From: Thermoplasmatota archaeon
GTDB taxonomy: Archaea; Thermoplasmatota; E2; JACPAO01; JAHFTW01
Assembly: GCA_028289805.1 (NCBI GenBank)
Contig: JANQNI010000144.1
Coordinates: 1 to 6,382, forward strand
Reading direction: 5' to 3'
DNA length: 6,382 nucleotides
This document shows positions 1 to 5,946 of this stretch, piece after piece; the first letter of the stretch is position 1, and every line of letters starts with the position of its first letter. Under the pieces are notes generated by a model. It searched no databases and was not told the DNA's origin. It saw nothing but the letters and a program-made list of their open reading frames with translations. The translations under genes were made by a program, and so were the position numbers.

Positions 1-71
1 CGGGTCGGTCGGCGACCGGAAGACCCTGGCCGGTTCACGGAGCCGGGGTCCACCCACCGGCCCGATGGCGG

Positions 72-90
72 GGGTGAAGGGGGGAGAGGG
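72..90 (-). terminator. Pyrimidine-rich tract after paralogue A (possible 3' end signal)
   Basis: On the minus strand this tract, beginning 11 nt after the TAG stop of the secreted protein, is almost entirely C and T. A very similar tract sharing CTCCCCCCT follows the sister gene. Archaeal terminators are usually T-rich rather than C-rich, so a role in transcript ending is a guess based on position and recurrence. The rest of 1-101 shows no gene; a weak imperfect hairpin around 29-50 is the only other structure seen. Confidence 0.25.
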
Positions 91-101
91 AACCCTGCAT
101 C

Positions 102-722
102 CTAGAAGCAGAAGTCCACGAGGTCTCCCGTGATGGGGTGGCCGACGGCGACCTTCGTGCCGACGAGGCCGGGGCAGGCGCTCGTCGCCACGTACAGGAT
201 GGGGATGCAGCCGATTGCGGTACTGGACGGCGCCATGTAGGGCGGGAGCGGGGGGTGGAGGTCCGTGTCCACGCCGCACGGGGCGAAGGGGTCGACGCAA
301 GCGTGGTTGCCAAGCCAGGAGACGCTGGGCGTCGTCTCCTGGCCGAAGCCGCTGCCGCAGGCGCCCGGGTCGACGCACTGGGTGTACCCCTTGCCGTTCT
401 CGAAGAGCGTCACGCCGGGGTCGCCGCCGCAGGCGGTGGGGTCGACGGCGTAGCACAGGGGGACGGAGAGGGGTCCGGCGTGGACCTCGGCGCCGACCTC
501 GCCTGCGCCGTAGTTGCAGATGAGGCTGGCCCCCACGGGCGTTCCGGGGGTCGATAGGCCGCCGAGACAGACCCATGACATGGAGGTGGTGTATGTTTCA
601 AGGATGCCGTGCGCGCACTCCACCGGCTCCACGGACGCCTGCGCGCCGGGTGCGAGGGCGAGGACGGTGGTTGCGAGCAGGAGGGAGAGGAAGAGGGCCT
701 GGATTCGACGAGGGAACTCCAT
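102..722 (-). CDS. Secreted cysteine-rich protein, paralogue A (unknown function)
   Basis: I do not recognise the family. The 206-residue product starts with a clear Sec signal peptide: MEFPRR, a hydrophobic stretch at residues 9-24, then the cleavage-type motif AQA at 27-29. The mature chain has twelve cysteines (36, 52, 69, 90, 98, 116, 122, 142, 149, 172, 183, 205), few charged residues and many Gly, Pro and Val. An even cysteine count in an exported protein suggests disulfides; there is no CxxCH haem motif and no later membrane segment. It is a clear paralogue of the gene just upstream at 873-1532: residues 57-103 match 35 of 47 positions, and all twelve cysteines are kept. The frame is open further upstream, to 809, but ATG at 722 is chosen because signal peptides and upstream elements of the two paralogues then align exactly. 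Stop is TAG. Surface or extracellular location is inferred; function is unknown. Confidence 0.8.
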   Translation of the reverse strand: MEFPRRIQALFLSLLLATTVLALAPGAQASVEPVECAHGILETYTTSMSWVCLGGLSTPGTPVGASLICNYGAGEVGAEVHAGPLSVPLCYAVDPTACGGDPGVTLFENGKGYTQCVDPGACGSGFGQETTPSVSWLGNHACVDPFAPCGVDTDLHPPLPPYMAPSSTAIGCIPILYVATSACPGLVGTKVAVGHPITGDLVDFCF

Positions 723-760
723 GCGGAAACCCAACGATGTGGTTGCATGATGGTTTGCGT

Positions 761-775
761 CGCTTTGTTCCCCGC
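761..775 (-). promoter_or_regulatory. Shared upstream element of secreted paralogue A
   Basis: Read on the minus strand the element is GCGGGGAACAAAGCG. Its downstream edge is 38 nt before the ATG at 722. The identical 15-mer lies 38 nt before the ATG of the sister gene. The rest of the leader is not obviously conserved, so position and sequence appear constrained. AACAAAG could be a degenerate archaeal BRE/TATA element serving a leader of about 20 nt, or the site of a specific regulator. A second GGGGAAC (minus strand) lies 17 nt further upstream, at 784-790, only in this gene. Confidence 0.5.
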
Positions 776-811
776 GTGGGCCGGTTCCCCACTCCGGCGT
801 TCGGCCCACGC
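774..811. repeat. Inverted repeat, 10-bp perfect arms
   Basis: The arms GCGTGGGCCG (774-783) and CGGCCCACGC (802-811) are perfect reverse complements around an 18-nt loop. The stem can grow by about three more pairs (771-773 with CGGG further out) if a 4-nt bulge is allowed. It lies 61 nt past the stop of the upstream secreted-protein gene and touches the distal edge of the 15-nt element at 761-775. It could be a protein-binding palindrome or an RNA hairpin ending the upstream transcript; no U-run follows it on the minus strand. Confidence 0.45.
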
Positions 812-822
812 ACGCGGGCGGA

Positions 823-845
823 GGGTCAGGGGGGAGGGGGAGGAA
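823..845 (-). terminator. Pyrimidine-rich tract after paralogue B (possible 3' end signal)
   Basis: On the minus strand this C/T tract begins 27 nt after the TGA stop of the secreted protein at 873. It shares CTCCCCCCT, followed by a short ACCC-containing segment, with the tract downstream of the sister gene. The recurrence may reflect duplication of the 3' flank or a transcript-end signal. Function is inferred from position only. Confidence 0.25.
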
Positions 846-872
846 TCGGGGTCGGGGGTGGCGTGCTCGACC

Positions 873-1532
873 TCAGAGGCAGAAGTTGGCGAGGGTGCCG
901 CCCAGGGGGGTGTACCCGACGGCCACCTCGTTGCCGAAGAAGCCGGCGCAGGGGTACTGGTCCATCCAGACCAGCTCGATGCAGGGGCCGCCGAGGGCGA
1001 CGCCCCAGCCGGGGCTCGGGGCGGCGGGGCCGCAGGGGGTCGGGACGGGGAAGCAGACGCTGAACGTCGGAGGGATGGAGCCCATCGTGCCGATTACCTC
1101 GATGCCGCAGGAGCCCGTGGTGTAGATGCAGACCACGCCGTTGGCCTCGTCGATGCTGGAGGCGGTCGCGACGCCGAAGACGCCGCAGGCGGGCACGTTC
1201 ACGCAGGTGGCAAACGAGTCGCCGTTCTCGACGACGTCGATGCCGGGGTCGGTGCCACAGACGGCGGGGTCCGCCCGGTAGCAGAGGGGGGCGGAGAGGG
1301 GCCCCGCGTGGACCTCGGCGCCGACCTCGCCGGTGCCGTAGCTACAGATGAGCCCGCCACCCACGGGGGTGCTGGGGGTGGGGATGCCGCCGCAGGAGAC
1401 GGCGTTGTTGACGACGTCGTGGGCACACTCCACCGGTTCGACGGCGGCCTGCGCGCTGGGCGCGAGGGCGAGGGCGGTGGTGGTCAGGAGCAGGGCGAAC
1501 AGGAGGGTCTGGGCGCGTTGAGCGATCTCCAT
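873..1532 (-). CDS. Secreted cysteine-rich protein, paralogue B (unknown function)
   Basis: This is the sister of the gene at 102-722, and its family is not recognised. The 219-residue product has a Sec-type signal peptide: MEIAQRAQ, a hydrophobic core at about 9-24, then AQA at 27-29. The mature N-terminus AVEPVECAHD is nearly the same as in the sister. It has fourteen cysteines (36, 47, 63, 84, 92, 110, 116, 135, 142, 160, 167, 184, 195, 218). Twelve align with those of the sister; the other two, C160 and C167, lie together in a segment about 19 residues longer between the ninth and tenth shared cysteines. The C-terminus (EVAVGY...ANFCL) also matches. ATG at 1532 is preferred to an in-frame GTG at 1550 because it aligns both signal peptides and puts the shared upstream element at the same distance. 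The 150-nt gap to the sister gene, with its own upstream element, suggests separate transcription. Export is well supported; function is not. Confidence 0.82.
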   Translation of the reverse strand: MEIAQRAQTLLFALLLTTTALALAPSAQAAVEPVECAHDVVNNAVSCGGIPTPSTPVGGGLICSYGTGEVGAEVHAGPLSAPLCYRADPAVCGTDPGIDVVENGDSFATCVNVPACGVFGVATASSIDEANGVVCIYTTGSCGIEVIGTMGSIPPTFSVCFPVPTPCGPAAPSPGWGVALGGPCIELVWMDQYPCAGFFGNEVAVGYTPLGGTLANFCL

Positions 1533-1570
1533 GGCCCGAGGCAGGAACACTGAACCAAGAGGATATTCGA

Positions 1571-1585
1571 CGCTTTGTTCCCCGC
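1571..1585 (-). promoter_or_regulatory. Shared upstream element of secreted paralogue B
   Basis: On the minus strand this is GCGGGGAACAAAGCG, identical to the element at 761-775 and again 38 nt ahead of the chosen ATG (1532). It lies in the 81-nt gap after the aminotransferase stop, which argues for a promoter dedicated to the secreted gene. An additional AT-rich patch, CGAATATCC on the minus strand, follows directly (about 1561-1569) and is an alternative TATA candidate, but it is absent from the sister gene. Confidence 0.5.
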
Positions 1586-1613
1586 CCCGGTCGCGACGCG
1601 TCCGACGCCGCCG

Positions 1614-2912
1614 TCACCCCCGCCGTCCCAGCCACGTGCACAACCGGTCCACGCCCTCGAACAGGTGCTCGGCCGTCGTCTCGGCGAAGTCCTCGGGCAG
1701 TTCCTTGTCCGGCCCCACCTCCTCGCTGCGGGCGATGGCGCGGGCGCCGTCGAACTCCACGAGGCTCATGCGCGCCGTGTATTCGTCGCGGGGCCGCTGG
1801 AAGGCGTTTCCGGGCAGCATGGCGACGCCCGTCTCCTGCAAGATCGTCTTGCACAACTGCGCACCCGTGCGGATGCCGCGGCGGGCGAAGCGCCGGCGGA
1901 AGGGGCCGAAGTCGGGAAACAGGTAGAACGCGCCGTCGGGCTGCACCACGTCCGCGCCCGCGTCCTTGAGCCGGTCGTAGGTCCCGTTGACGACGGCGCG
2001 CAGGATGCGTTGCTGGTGGTGCAGGGTGCGCTCCATGGTCAGGTCGCTCTCGAAGGCGCGCACGGCGGCGTACTGGACGGGCGTGCAGACGGTGGTGTAG
2101 GTCTCGGAGGCGACGGCGGCCATCGCCTGGCGCAGCCAGTCGAGGGAGTCGCAGAACGTGAACGTCCCCAGGCGCCAGCCGCCGGCGCCGGCCCACTTGC
2201 TGATGCCGTTGAGGACGATGGTGCCCTCGGGGTAGTAGCGGCTGATGCTGACGTGCTCCCCCTCGTGGTGCAGGCCGCCGTAGATCTCGTCGCTCAGAAT
2301 CAGCACCTCGTAGTCCTGGGCGACCTTCGCCAACGCCCGCAACTCGTCGGCGCTGTAGCTGACGCCGGTGGGGTTGGCGGGGTAGTTCAGGACGAACAGG
2401 CGCGGCCGGTACCGGTCGTGGTCCTCCTCCAGGACGTCGGCGAGCTGGTCGGCGTCCATCTTCCAGCCGTCCTCGGCGTGCGTGTCGACGCGGCGGACCT
2501 TCCGTCCGATGATCTGCGCCTGCGGCGTGTAGCTGACCCAGCAGGGGTTGGGCACCAGGATGTCGCCGTAGAAGCACAGTTGCAGCAGGAACAGCAACTC
2601 CTTCGACCCCGGCCCCACGAGCACGTTGTCGGGGTCCACGACAACGTTCTGGGTGCGTTCGTGGTGCGCCGCCACCGCCTCCCGCAACTGCGGCAGGCCC
2701 TCCACGGGCAGGTACTCCTTGCGCGTCGCCCTGGCGCGCAGGGACTCCACCAGGGGGTCGGGGACCGGGAACGGCGACTCGCCCAGGCCGAGGTTGTAGA
2801 CGGTCCGGCCCTCCGACCGCAGCCGCAGCACCTGCGCCTGGATGTCCAGCGTCGGAGACTGGCCCAGACCCCGGACGTTGAGGTTCAGCGAGAGGTTGCG
2901 GCGGTCCTCCAT
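1614..2912 (-). CDS. PLP-dependent aminotransferase, class I/II
   Basis: A complete 432-residue fold-type I aminotransferase that moves an amino group between an amino acid and a 2-oxo acid in the cytoplasm. Visible landmarks are: GSKE at 102-105 (cofactor phosphate region); NYPANPTG at 176-183, with N180 the expected PLP-contacting Asn; SDEIYGG at 207-213, with D208 facing the pyridine nitrogen and Y211 the oxygen; the Schiff-base lysine K239 in SKWAGAGGWRLG; phosphate-binding R247; and R381 in ARMSL, the expected substrate-carboxylate arginine. It is somewhat longer than typical aspartate aminotransferases (about 390-400), with an N-terminal LNLNVRGL segment that I associate from memory with a less-studied subgroup rather than with named AspC-type enzymes. 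Substrate cannot be read from the sequence. The same frame stays open upstream beyond 2912, but that stretch overlaps another gene, so ATG at 2912 is used. All catalytic residues are present. Confidence 0.93.
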   Translation of the reverse strand: MEDRRNLSLNLNVRGLGQSPTLDIQAQVLRLRSEGRTVYNLGLGESPFPVPDPLVESLRARATRKEYLPVEGLPQLREAVAAHHERTQNVVVDPDNVLVGPGSKELLFLLQLCFYGDILVPNPCWVSYTPQAQIIGRKVRRVDTHAEDGWKMDADQLADVLEEDHDRYRPRLFVLNYPANPTGVSYSADELRALAKVAQDYEVLILSDEIYGGLHHEGEHVSISRYYPEGTIVLNGISKWAGAGGWRLGTFTFCDSLDWLRQAMAAVASETYTTVCTPVQYAAVRAFESDLTMERTLHHQQRILRAVVNGTYDRLKDAGADVVQPDGAFYLFPDFGPFRRRFARRGIRTGAQLCKTILQETGVAMLPGNAFQRPRDEYTARMSLVEFDGARAIARSEEVGPDKELPEDFAETTAEHLFEGVDRLCTWLGRRG

Positions 2913-2935
2913 GCCGGACCTGAATCGTTCGTGGG

Positions 2936-2950
2936 CAATCTTATCCGTTG
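2936..2950 (-). promoter_or_regulatory. Possible TATA-type promoter of the aminotransferase
   Basis: Minus-strand CAACGGATAAGATTG is the only AT-rich patch in the 68-nt gap. It lies about 24-38 nt before the ATG at 2912, where an archaeal TATA box would sit for a leaderless or very short-leader mRNA. The match to a TATA consensus is loose. Confidence 0.33.
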
Positions 2951-2980
2951 GGGTTCGCCGCCGCGTGGCCCCGGCTCCGC

Positions 2981-3895
2981 TCAGGCGTCGATGACGCGCT
3001 CCTCCGGCCTCCGCTCGCGCCCGGAGCCCAGGCGTCCGGCCAGGCTCACCGCGATGCGCAGGAACAGGCCCTCGCTGAAGCCCGCCACCGCCGCCCAGAC
3101 GTAGTACGCCTGCTGCGAGCCCACCGTGACGCCCAGCAGGCCGCCCCCGAGGGCAAGGACCACCAGGAGGGCGCTGGCGCCCCCGAACGATGCCCGCAGC
3201 AGGTTCCACGAGCCGTCGACGATGGTGTGCGGCAGCATGCGGTCGCCGGAGCCGGTGAGGGTGGAGACGAGGGCGCTCACGACGCCGCCCAGGACGCCGA
3301 GCAGGACCACGACGCCCGCAAACGTCCCGCCCTCGACGTCGGGGACGAGCCGGTAGGCGCCCAGGGTCGCCAGCAGGATGGCGCCGGCCGTGGCGACCAT
3401 CAGGATGCCGGAAAGGGTCCGCAGCCGCGACTCCGTCAACCGCACCGACTGGTAGTGCACGTCCCAGTGGTCGTTGTGGACGAGCAGCGCCCGCCGCACG
3501 GTCCGCCGCCGCTCGGCCAGGCCCAGCGCGTCGAAGCCCCCCGTGAGCCAGCGCCGGATCTGCTGCTCCTTCTCCCAGCCGAGGGCCTCGGCGCGGCGCA
3601 GCAGGTCGTCCGCCTCCAGGCGCAGCGAGTGGCCGTCCATGCACTCCACGAGGCACTCGCGGGCCCGGTGCACCTTCTTCCAGCCGCGCTGCAGGTTGCG
3701 CCTGCGCACCGCCTCCTGCCCCGCGTCCAGGTACACCGTGGCCGAGCGCAGTCCCTCGACCGCCTGCGCGTCGCCCTCGTCCAGGGACGCCCCGAGGGCG
3801 TCCAACTGCAACCGCATCGCCTGGACCTCGTCGCGCAAGCGCGAGAGACGGATGCCACTTTGACCCACCTGGACGAGGGAGGCGGGGCGGGGCAT
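2981..3895 (-). CDS. Integral membrane protein with N-terminal helical cytoplasmic half (unknown function)
   Basis: The 304-residue product splits into two halves. Residues about 1-155 are charged, Leu/Arg/Glu-rich and probably all-helical (for example LRDEVQAMRLQLDALGASL near 20-38), with no signal peptide. Residues about 158-288 hold about four hydrophobic segments: 161-180, 192-212, 236-257 and 264-286. The last one contains AGFSEGL (271-277). A GFSE-type motif in the last membrane hairpin recurs, as far as I remember, in uncharacterised prokaryotic membrane proteins; no function is known to me. The tail is basic (GRERRPEER), suggesting both ends are cytoplasmic. ATG at 3895 is chosen; an in-frame GTG at 3961 would add a proline-rich 22-residue leader and leave only 19 nt after the ligase stop. 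No AT-rich promoter patch is visible before either start, so co-transcription with the ligase is possible. Confidence 0.75.
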   Translation of the reverse strand: MPRPASLVQVGQSGIRLSRLRDEVQAMRLQLDALGASLDEGDAQAVEGLRSATVYLDAGQEAVRRRNLQRGWKKVHRARECLVECMDGHSLRLEADDLLRRAEALGWEKEQQIRRWLTGGFDALGLAERRRTVRRALLVHNDHWDVHYQSVRLTESRLRTLSGILMVATAGAILLATLGAYRLVPDVEGGTFAGVVVLLGVLGGVVSALVSTLTGSGDRMLPHTIVDGSWNLLRASFGGASALLVVLALGGGLLGVTVGSQQAYYVWAAVAGFSEGLFLRIAVSLAGRLGSGRERRPEERVIDA

Positions 3896-3980
3896 AAACG
3901 AAGCGGGGGATGCGATGGGTCTGGGCCGAACGGGCGCAGGATGTGTCGGTGGCTTCACCACGGGGCCGCGGCCGGAGCCG

Positions 3981-5882
3981 TCACGTGCCGCCGGACTGCA
4001 GTTCGTACATCCCGCGAATCTCCTCCACCGTCGTCGCCTGCTGCGGCGCCTTGTCGTCGCGCCAGACGGTGAAGCGGGGGAAGCGCGCCGCCAGCCCGGC
4101 GCCCGCGCGGACGCTGCCCCAGCCGGCCCGGTGCGTGGGCGACAGGGACAGTTCGGCGGCCTGCACCTCCATGACGACGGCGGGGTGGAACCACACGTCG
4201 GGCACCATCTCGGCGTCGACGTCGGCGGGCTTCCCGGCGCTGACGTGCTCGGCGAAGCGGTCCTTGAGGCCCATGAGGGTCGCGTCGTCGAAGCCGGTGC
4301 CGAGCTTGCACACGGTGGGGTAGGTGTCCGTGTCGGGGTCGTAGGCGGCCATCAGCAGGGCGCCGTACCACCCGGCGCGGCGGCCGCGGCCGTAGAAGGC
4401 CCCCACCGCCACCAGGTCCATGGTGTCGACGAGGTCCTCCGTGTAGTCGGTCTTGTACTTGATCCAGTCGAAGCCCCGGTTGCCGGCCTTGTACGGCGCG
4501 TCGAGGGCCTTGCACATGATGCCCTCGGCGCCGTCGGCGACGGCCTGTTGGAAAAACGCCTCCATGGCGCCCTCGTCGTCGCAGACGGCCATGGTGCTGA
4601 GGCGCACGTCGTCGTTGAGGTCGAAGAGGGCCTCGACGCGGTCCCGGCGTGCGGCGTACCCCTCGTGCATGACGCTCTCGCCGTCGGCGGCCATGCAGTC
4701 GAAGAGGAACACGGAGACGGGGATCTCGTCCATCATCGTGGTGGCGGCCTGTCCCCCCTCGGCGAGGGCGGACTCCTTGCGGGCGTCCTCCCCGAGGCCG
4801 GTCTTGCGGCCCCGGCGGCGGCTGACGTCCTGGAAGGGGCGCATCCGACCCGTCTCCTTGTTCATGGCCATGCACTCGCCCTCCACGATGGCCGAGCGGC
4901 CGCGCAACGCCTTGCGCAGATGCTCCTGCACGTCGGGGAACTGGCTCGTCAGGTCCTCCATGCGGCGGCTGAACAGCTTGACGGGCACGTCGGGGTCGGC
5001 GCTGACGTGGGCCTGCACGCGCAGACCGTCGTACTTGTACTCCAGGGCGGAGCGCCCCGCGTGCTTCTCGAGGATCTCCGGGAGCGTCTTCAGGCGCCCC
5101 GCCGCCATGGGGCGCAGGGGGACGCCGTGCTGGACCTGGACGGCGTCGACGGCCTCCAGGCCGCCCTCGGCCAGCGTCCTGGCCACGAAGGCCAGGTCCG
5201 AGCGCAGGTCGTAGGCGCGCTCCAGGCGGGCCCGCACGTCCTCGTGCTCCGCCCGCTCCTCCGGCTCCATCTCCGTGACGGACTTGACGATCCCGCCCCG
5301 GTGCCAGGCGGTCAGGGCGTCCAGGAACGTCATGTCGGCGACACCGAGGCGCAGACGCCCCGCCACCGTGCGGACGATGAACTTCGCCTCGCGGGGGCCG
5401 GCGTCGCCGAGGAGCTTGAGCAGCAGCTTCTGCTTCAGGTCCTGACTGCCGCTGCCCTCGACGGCGGCGATGGCGTGGAGGCGGTCGAAGACCGCCCGCA
5501 CGCTCAGGCCGGGCGCGTCCTCTGGCTCCCCGAAGGCCATGAGGCCCACCTGGGCGGCGCCGCCCTTGCGCTCCATGAGCCGCTGCGCGGCGAGGCCCAG
5601 GTCGCCCGCGTCGTGGTAGACCCGCGTCGCCTCCGCCACGCCGTCCGCCTTGACGTTGAGGCCGGCGGCGCGGGCCAGCACCTGCAGGACCAGCTTCTCG
5701 GCGAGGCCCAGTTCGACGCCCTCCCAGTCCGGCGCCACCTTGCCCTGCAGCAACCGCACGGCGGGCTCCACCTCGTCCCGGTCGAGGCCGTCGAGGGCCT
5801 CGGCGAGGATGGCAGTCAACTCCAGCCGCTTGGTGGTGGCCTCCAGTCGCTCGAAGTGGTCCACGAGGGCGGCGTACTCCAC
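3981..5882 (-). CDS. lig: ATP-dependent DNA ligase, archaeal type
   Basis: A complete 633-residue replicative/repair ligase that seals nicks, such as those between Okazaki fragments, using ATP. The N-terminal DNA-binding domain covers about 1-210 and opens with the family-typical LEATTKRLE (13-21). The adenylation domain follows (about 245-480): catalytic K283 in EYKYDGLR (motif I), SRRMEDLT at 305-312 (motif III), VEGE at 333-336 (IIIa), DGAEGIMCK at 450-458 (IV) and WIKYK at 473-477 (V). The OB-fold domain (about 485-611) ends in FPRF...RDDK (601-611), with a C-terminal EIRGMY. The start is GTG at 5882, fixed by the conserved N-terminus. Archaeal relatives are usually about 560-600 residues; much of the excess is an Ala/Gly-rich insert at about 361-384. 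QVGLMAF at 111-117 is a possible PCNA-binding motif. The preceding gene ends 64 nt upstream. Confidence 0.97.
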   Translation of the reverse strand: MEYAALVDHFERLEATTKRLELTAILAEALDGLDRDEVEPAVRLLQGKVAPDWEGVELGLAEKLVLQVLARAAGLNVKADGVAEATRVYHDAGDLGLAAQRLMERKGGAAQVGLMAFGEPEDAPGLSVRAVFDRLHAIAAVEGSGSQDLKQKLLLKLLGDAGPREAKFIVRTVAGRLRLGVADMTFLDALTAWHRGGIVKSVTEMEPEERAEHEDVRARLERAYDLRSDLAFVARTLAEGGLEAVDAVQVQHGVPLRPMAAGRLKTLPEILEKHAGRSALEYKYDGLRVQAHVSADPDVPVKLFSRRMEDLTSQFPDVQEHLRKALRGRSAIVEGECMAMNKETGRMRPFQDVSRRRGRKTGLGEDARKESALAEGGQAATTMMDEIPVSVFLFDCMAADGESVMHEGYAARRDRVEALFDLNDDVRLSTMAVCDDEGAMEAFFQQAVADGAEGIMCKALDAPYKAGNRGFDWIKYKTDYTEDLVDTMDLVAVGAFYGRGRRAGWYGALLMAAYDPDTDTYPTVCKLGTGFDDATLMGLKDRFAEHVSAGKPADVDAEMVPDVWFHPAVVMEVQAAELSLSPTHRAGWGSVRAGAGLAARFPRFTVWRDDKAPQQATTVEEIRGMYELQSGGT

Positions 5883-5903
5883 GCGGCGCGGACGGTGGCG
5901 GGC

Positions 5904-5910
5904 AAGAAAA
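5904..5910 (-). promoter_or_regulatory. T-rich patch before the ligase (promoter or upstream-gene terminator)
   Basis: Minus-strand TTTTCTT, inside CGCTTTTCTTGCC, is the only AT-rich patch in the 64-nt gap. It lies 21-27 nt ahead of the ligase GTG, the distance expected for a TATA box on a leaderless archaeal transcript. A T-run after the stop of the preceding gene could equally help end that transcript; the sequence alone cannot decide. Confidence 0.3.
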
Positions 5911-5946
5911 GCGGGTCGCCCCGCCGCCTCGCTTCCCAGGCGCTGG

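Noticed and set aside
723..809. An upstream start at 809 for secreted paralogue A
   Set aside because: It adds 29 polar residues ahead of a clean signal peptide and would place the shared upstream element inside the coding region.
1533..1550. GTG start at 1550 for secreted paralogue B
   Set aside because: It adds MFLPRA before the signal peptide and breaks the alignment with the sister protein and the matching 38-nt element spacing.
609..1553. A 314-codon plus-strand frame spanning both secreted-protein genes
   Set aside because: The translation is Gly/Ala/Asp/Val-rich noise running across both genes and the gap between them. The minus strand has paired signal peptides and conserved cysteines.
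1575..3104. A 509-codon plus-strand frame opposite the aminotransferase
   Set aside because: It mirrors the codon periodicity of the aminotransferase, has a composition-biased translation and shows no motifs.
2913..3656. An upstream extension of the aminotransferase frame by up to 248 codons (a fusion protein)
   Set aside because: The extension is Arg/Pro/Gly-rich and overlaps the membrane-protein gene in another frame on the same strand. The aminotransferase is complete without it.
3896..3961. GTG start at 3961 for the membrane protein
   Set aside because: The added segment is proline-rich with no conserved look. ATG at 3895 is preferred, but this is not settled.
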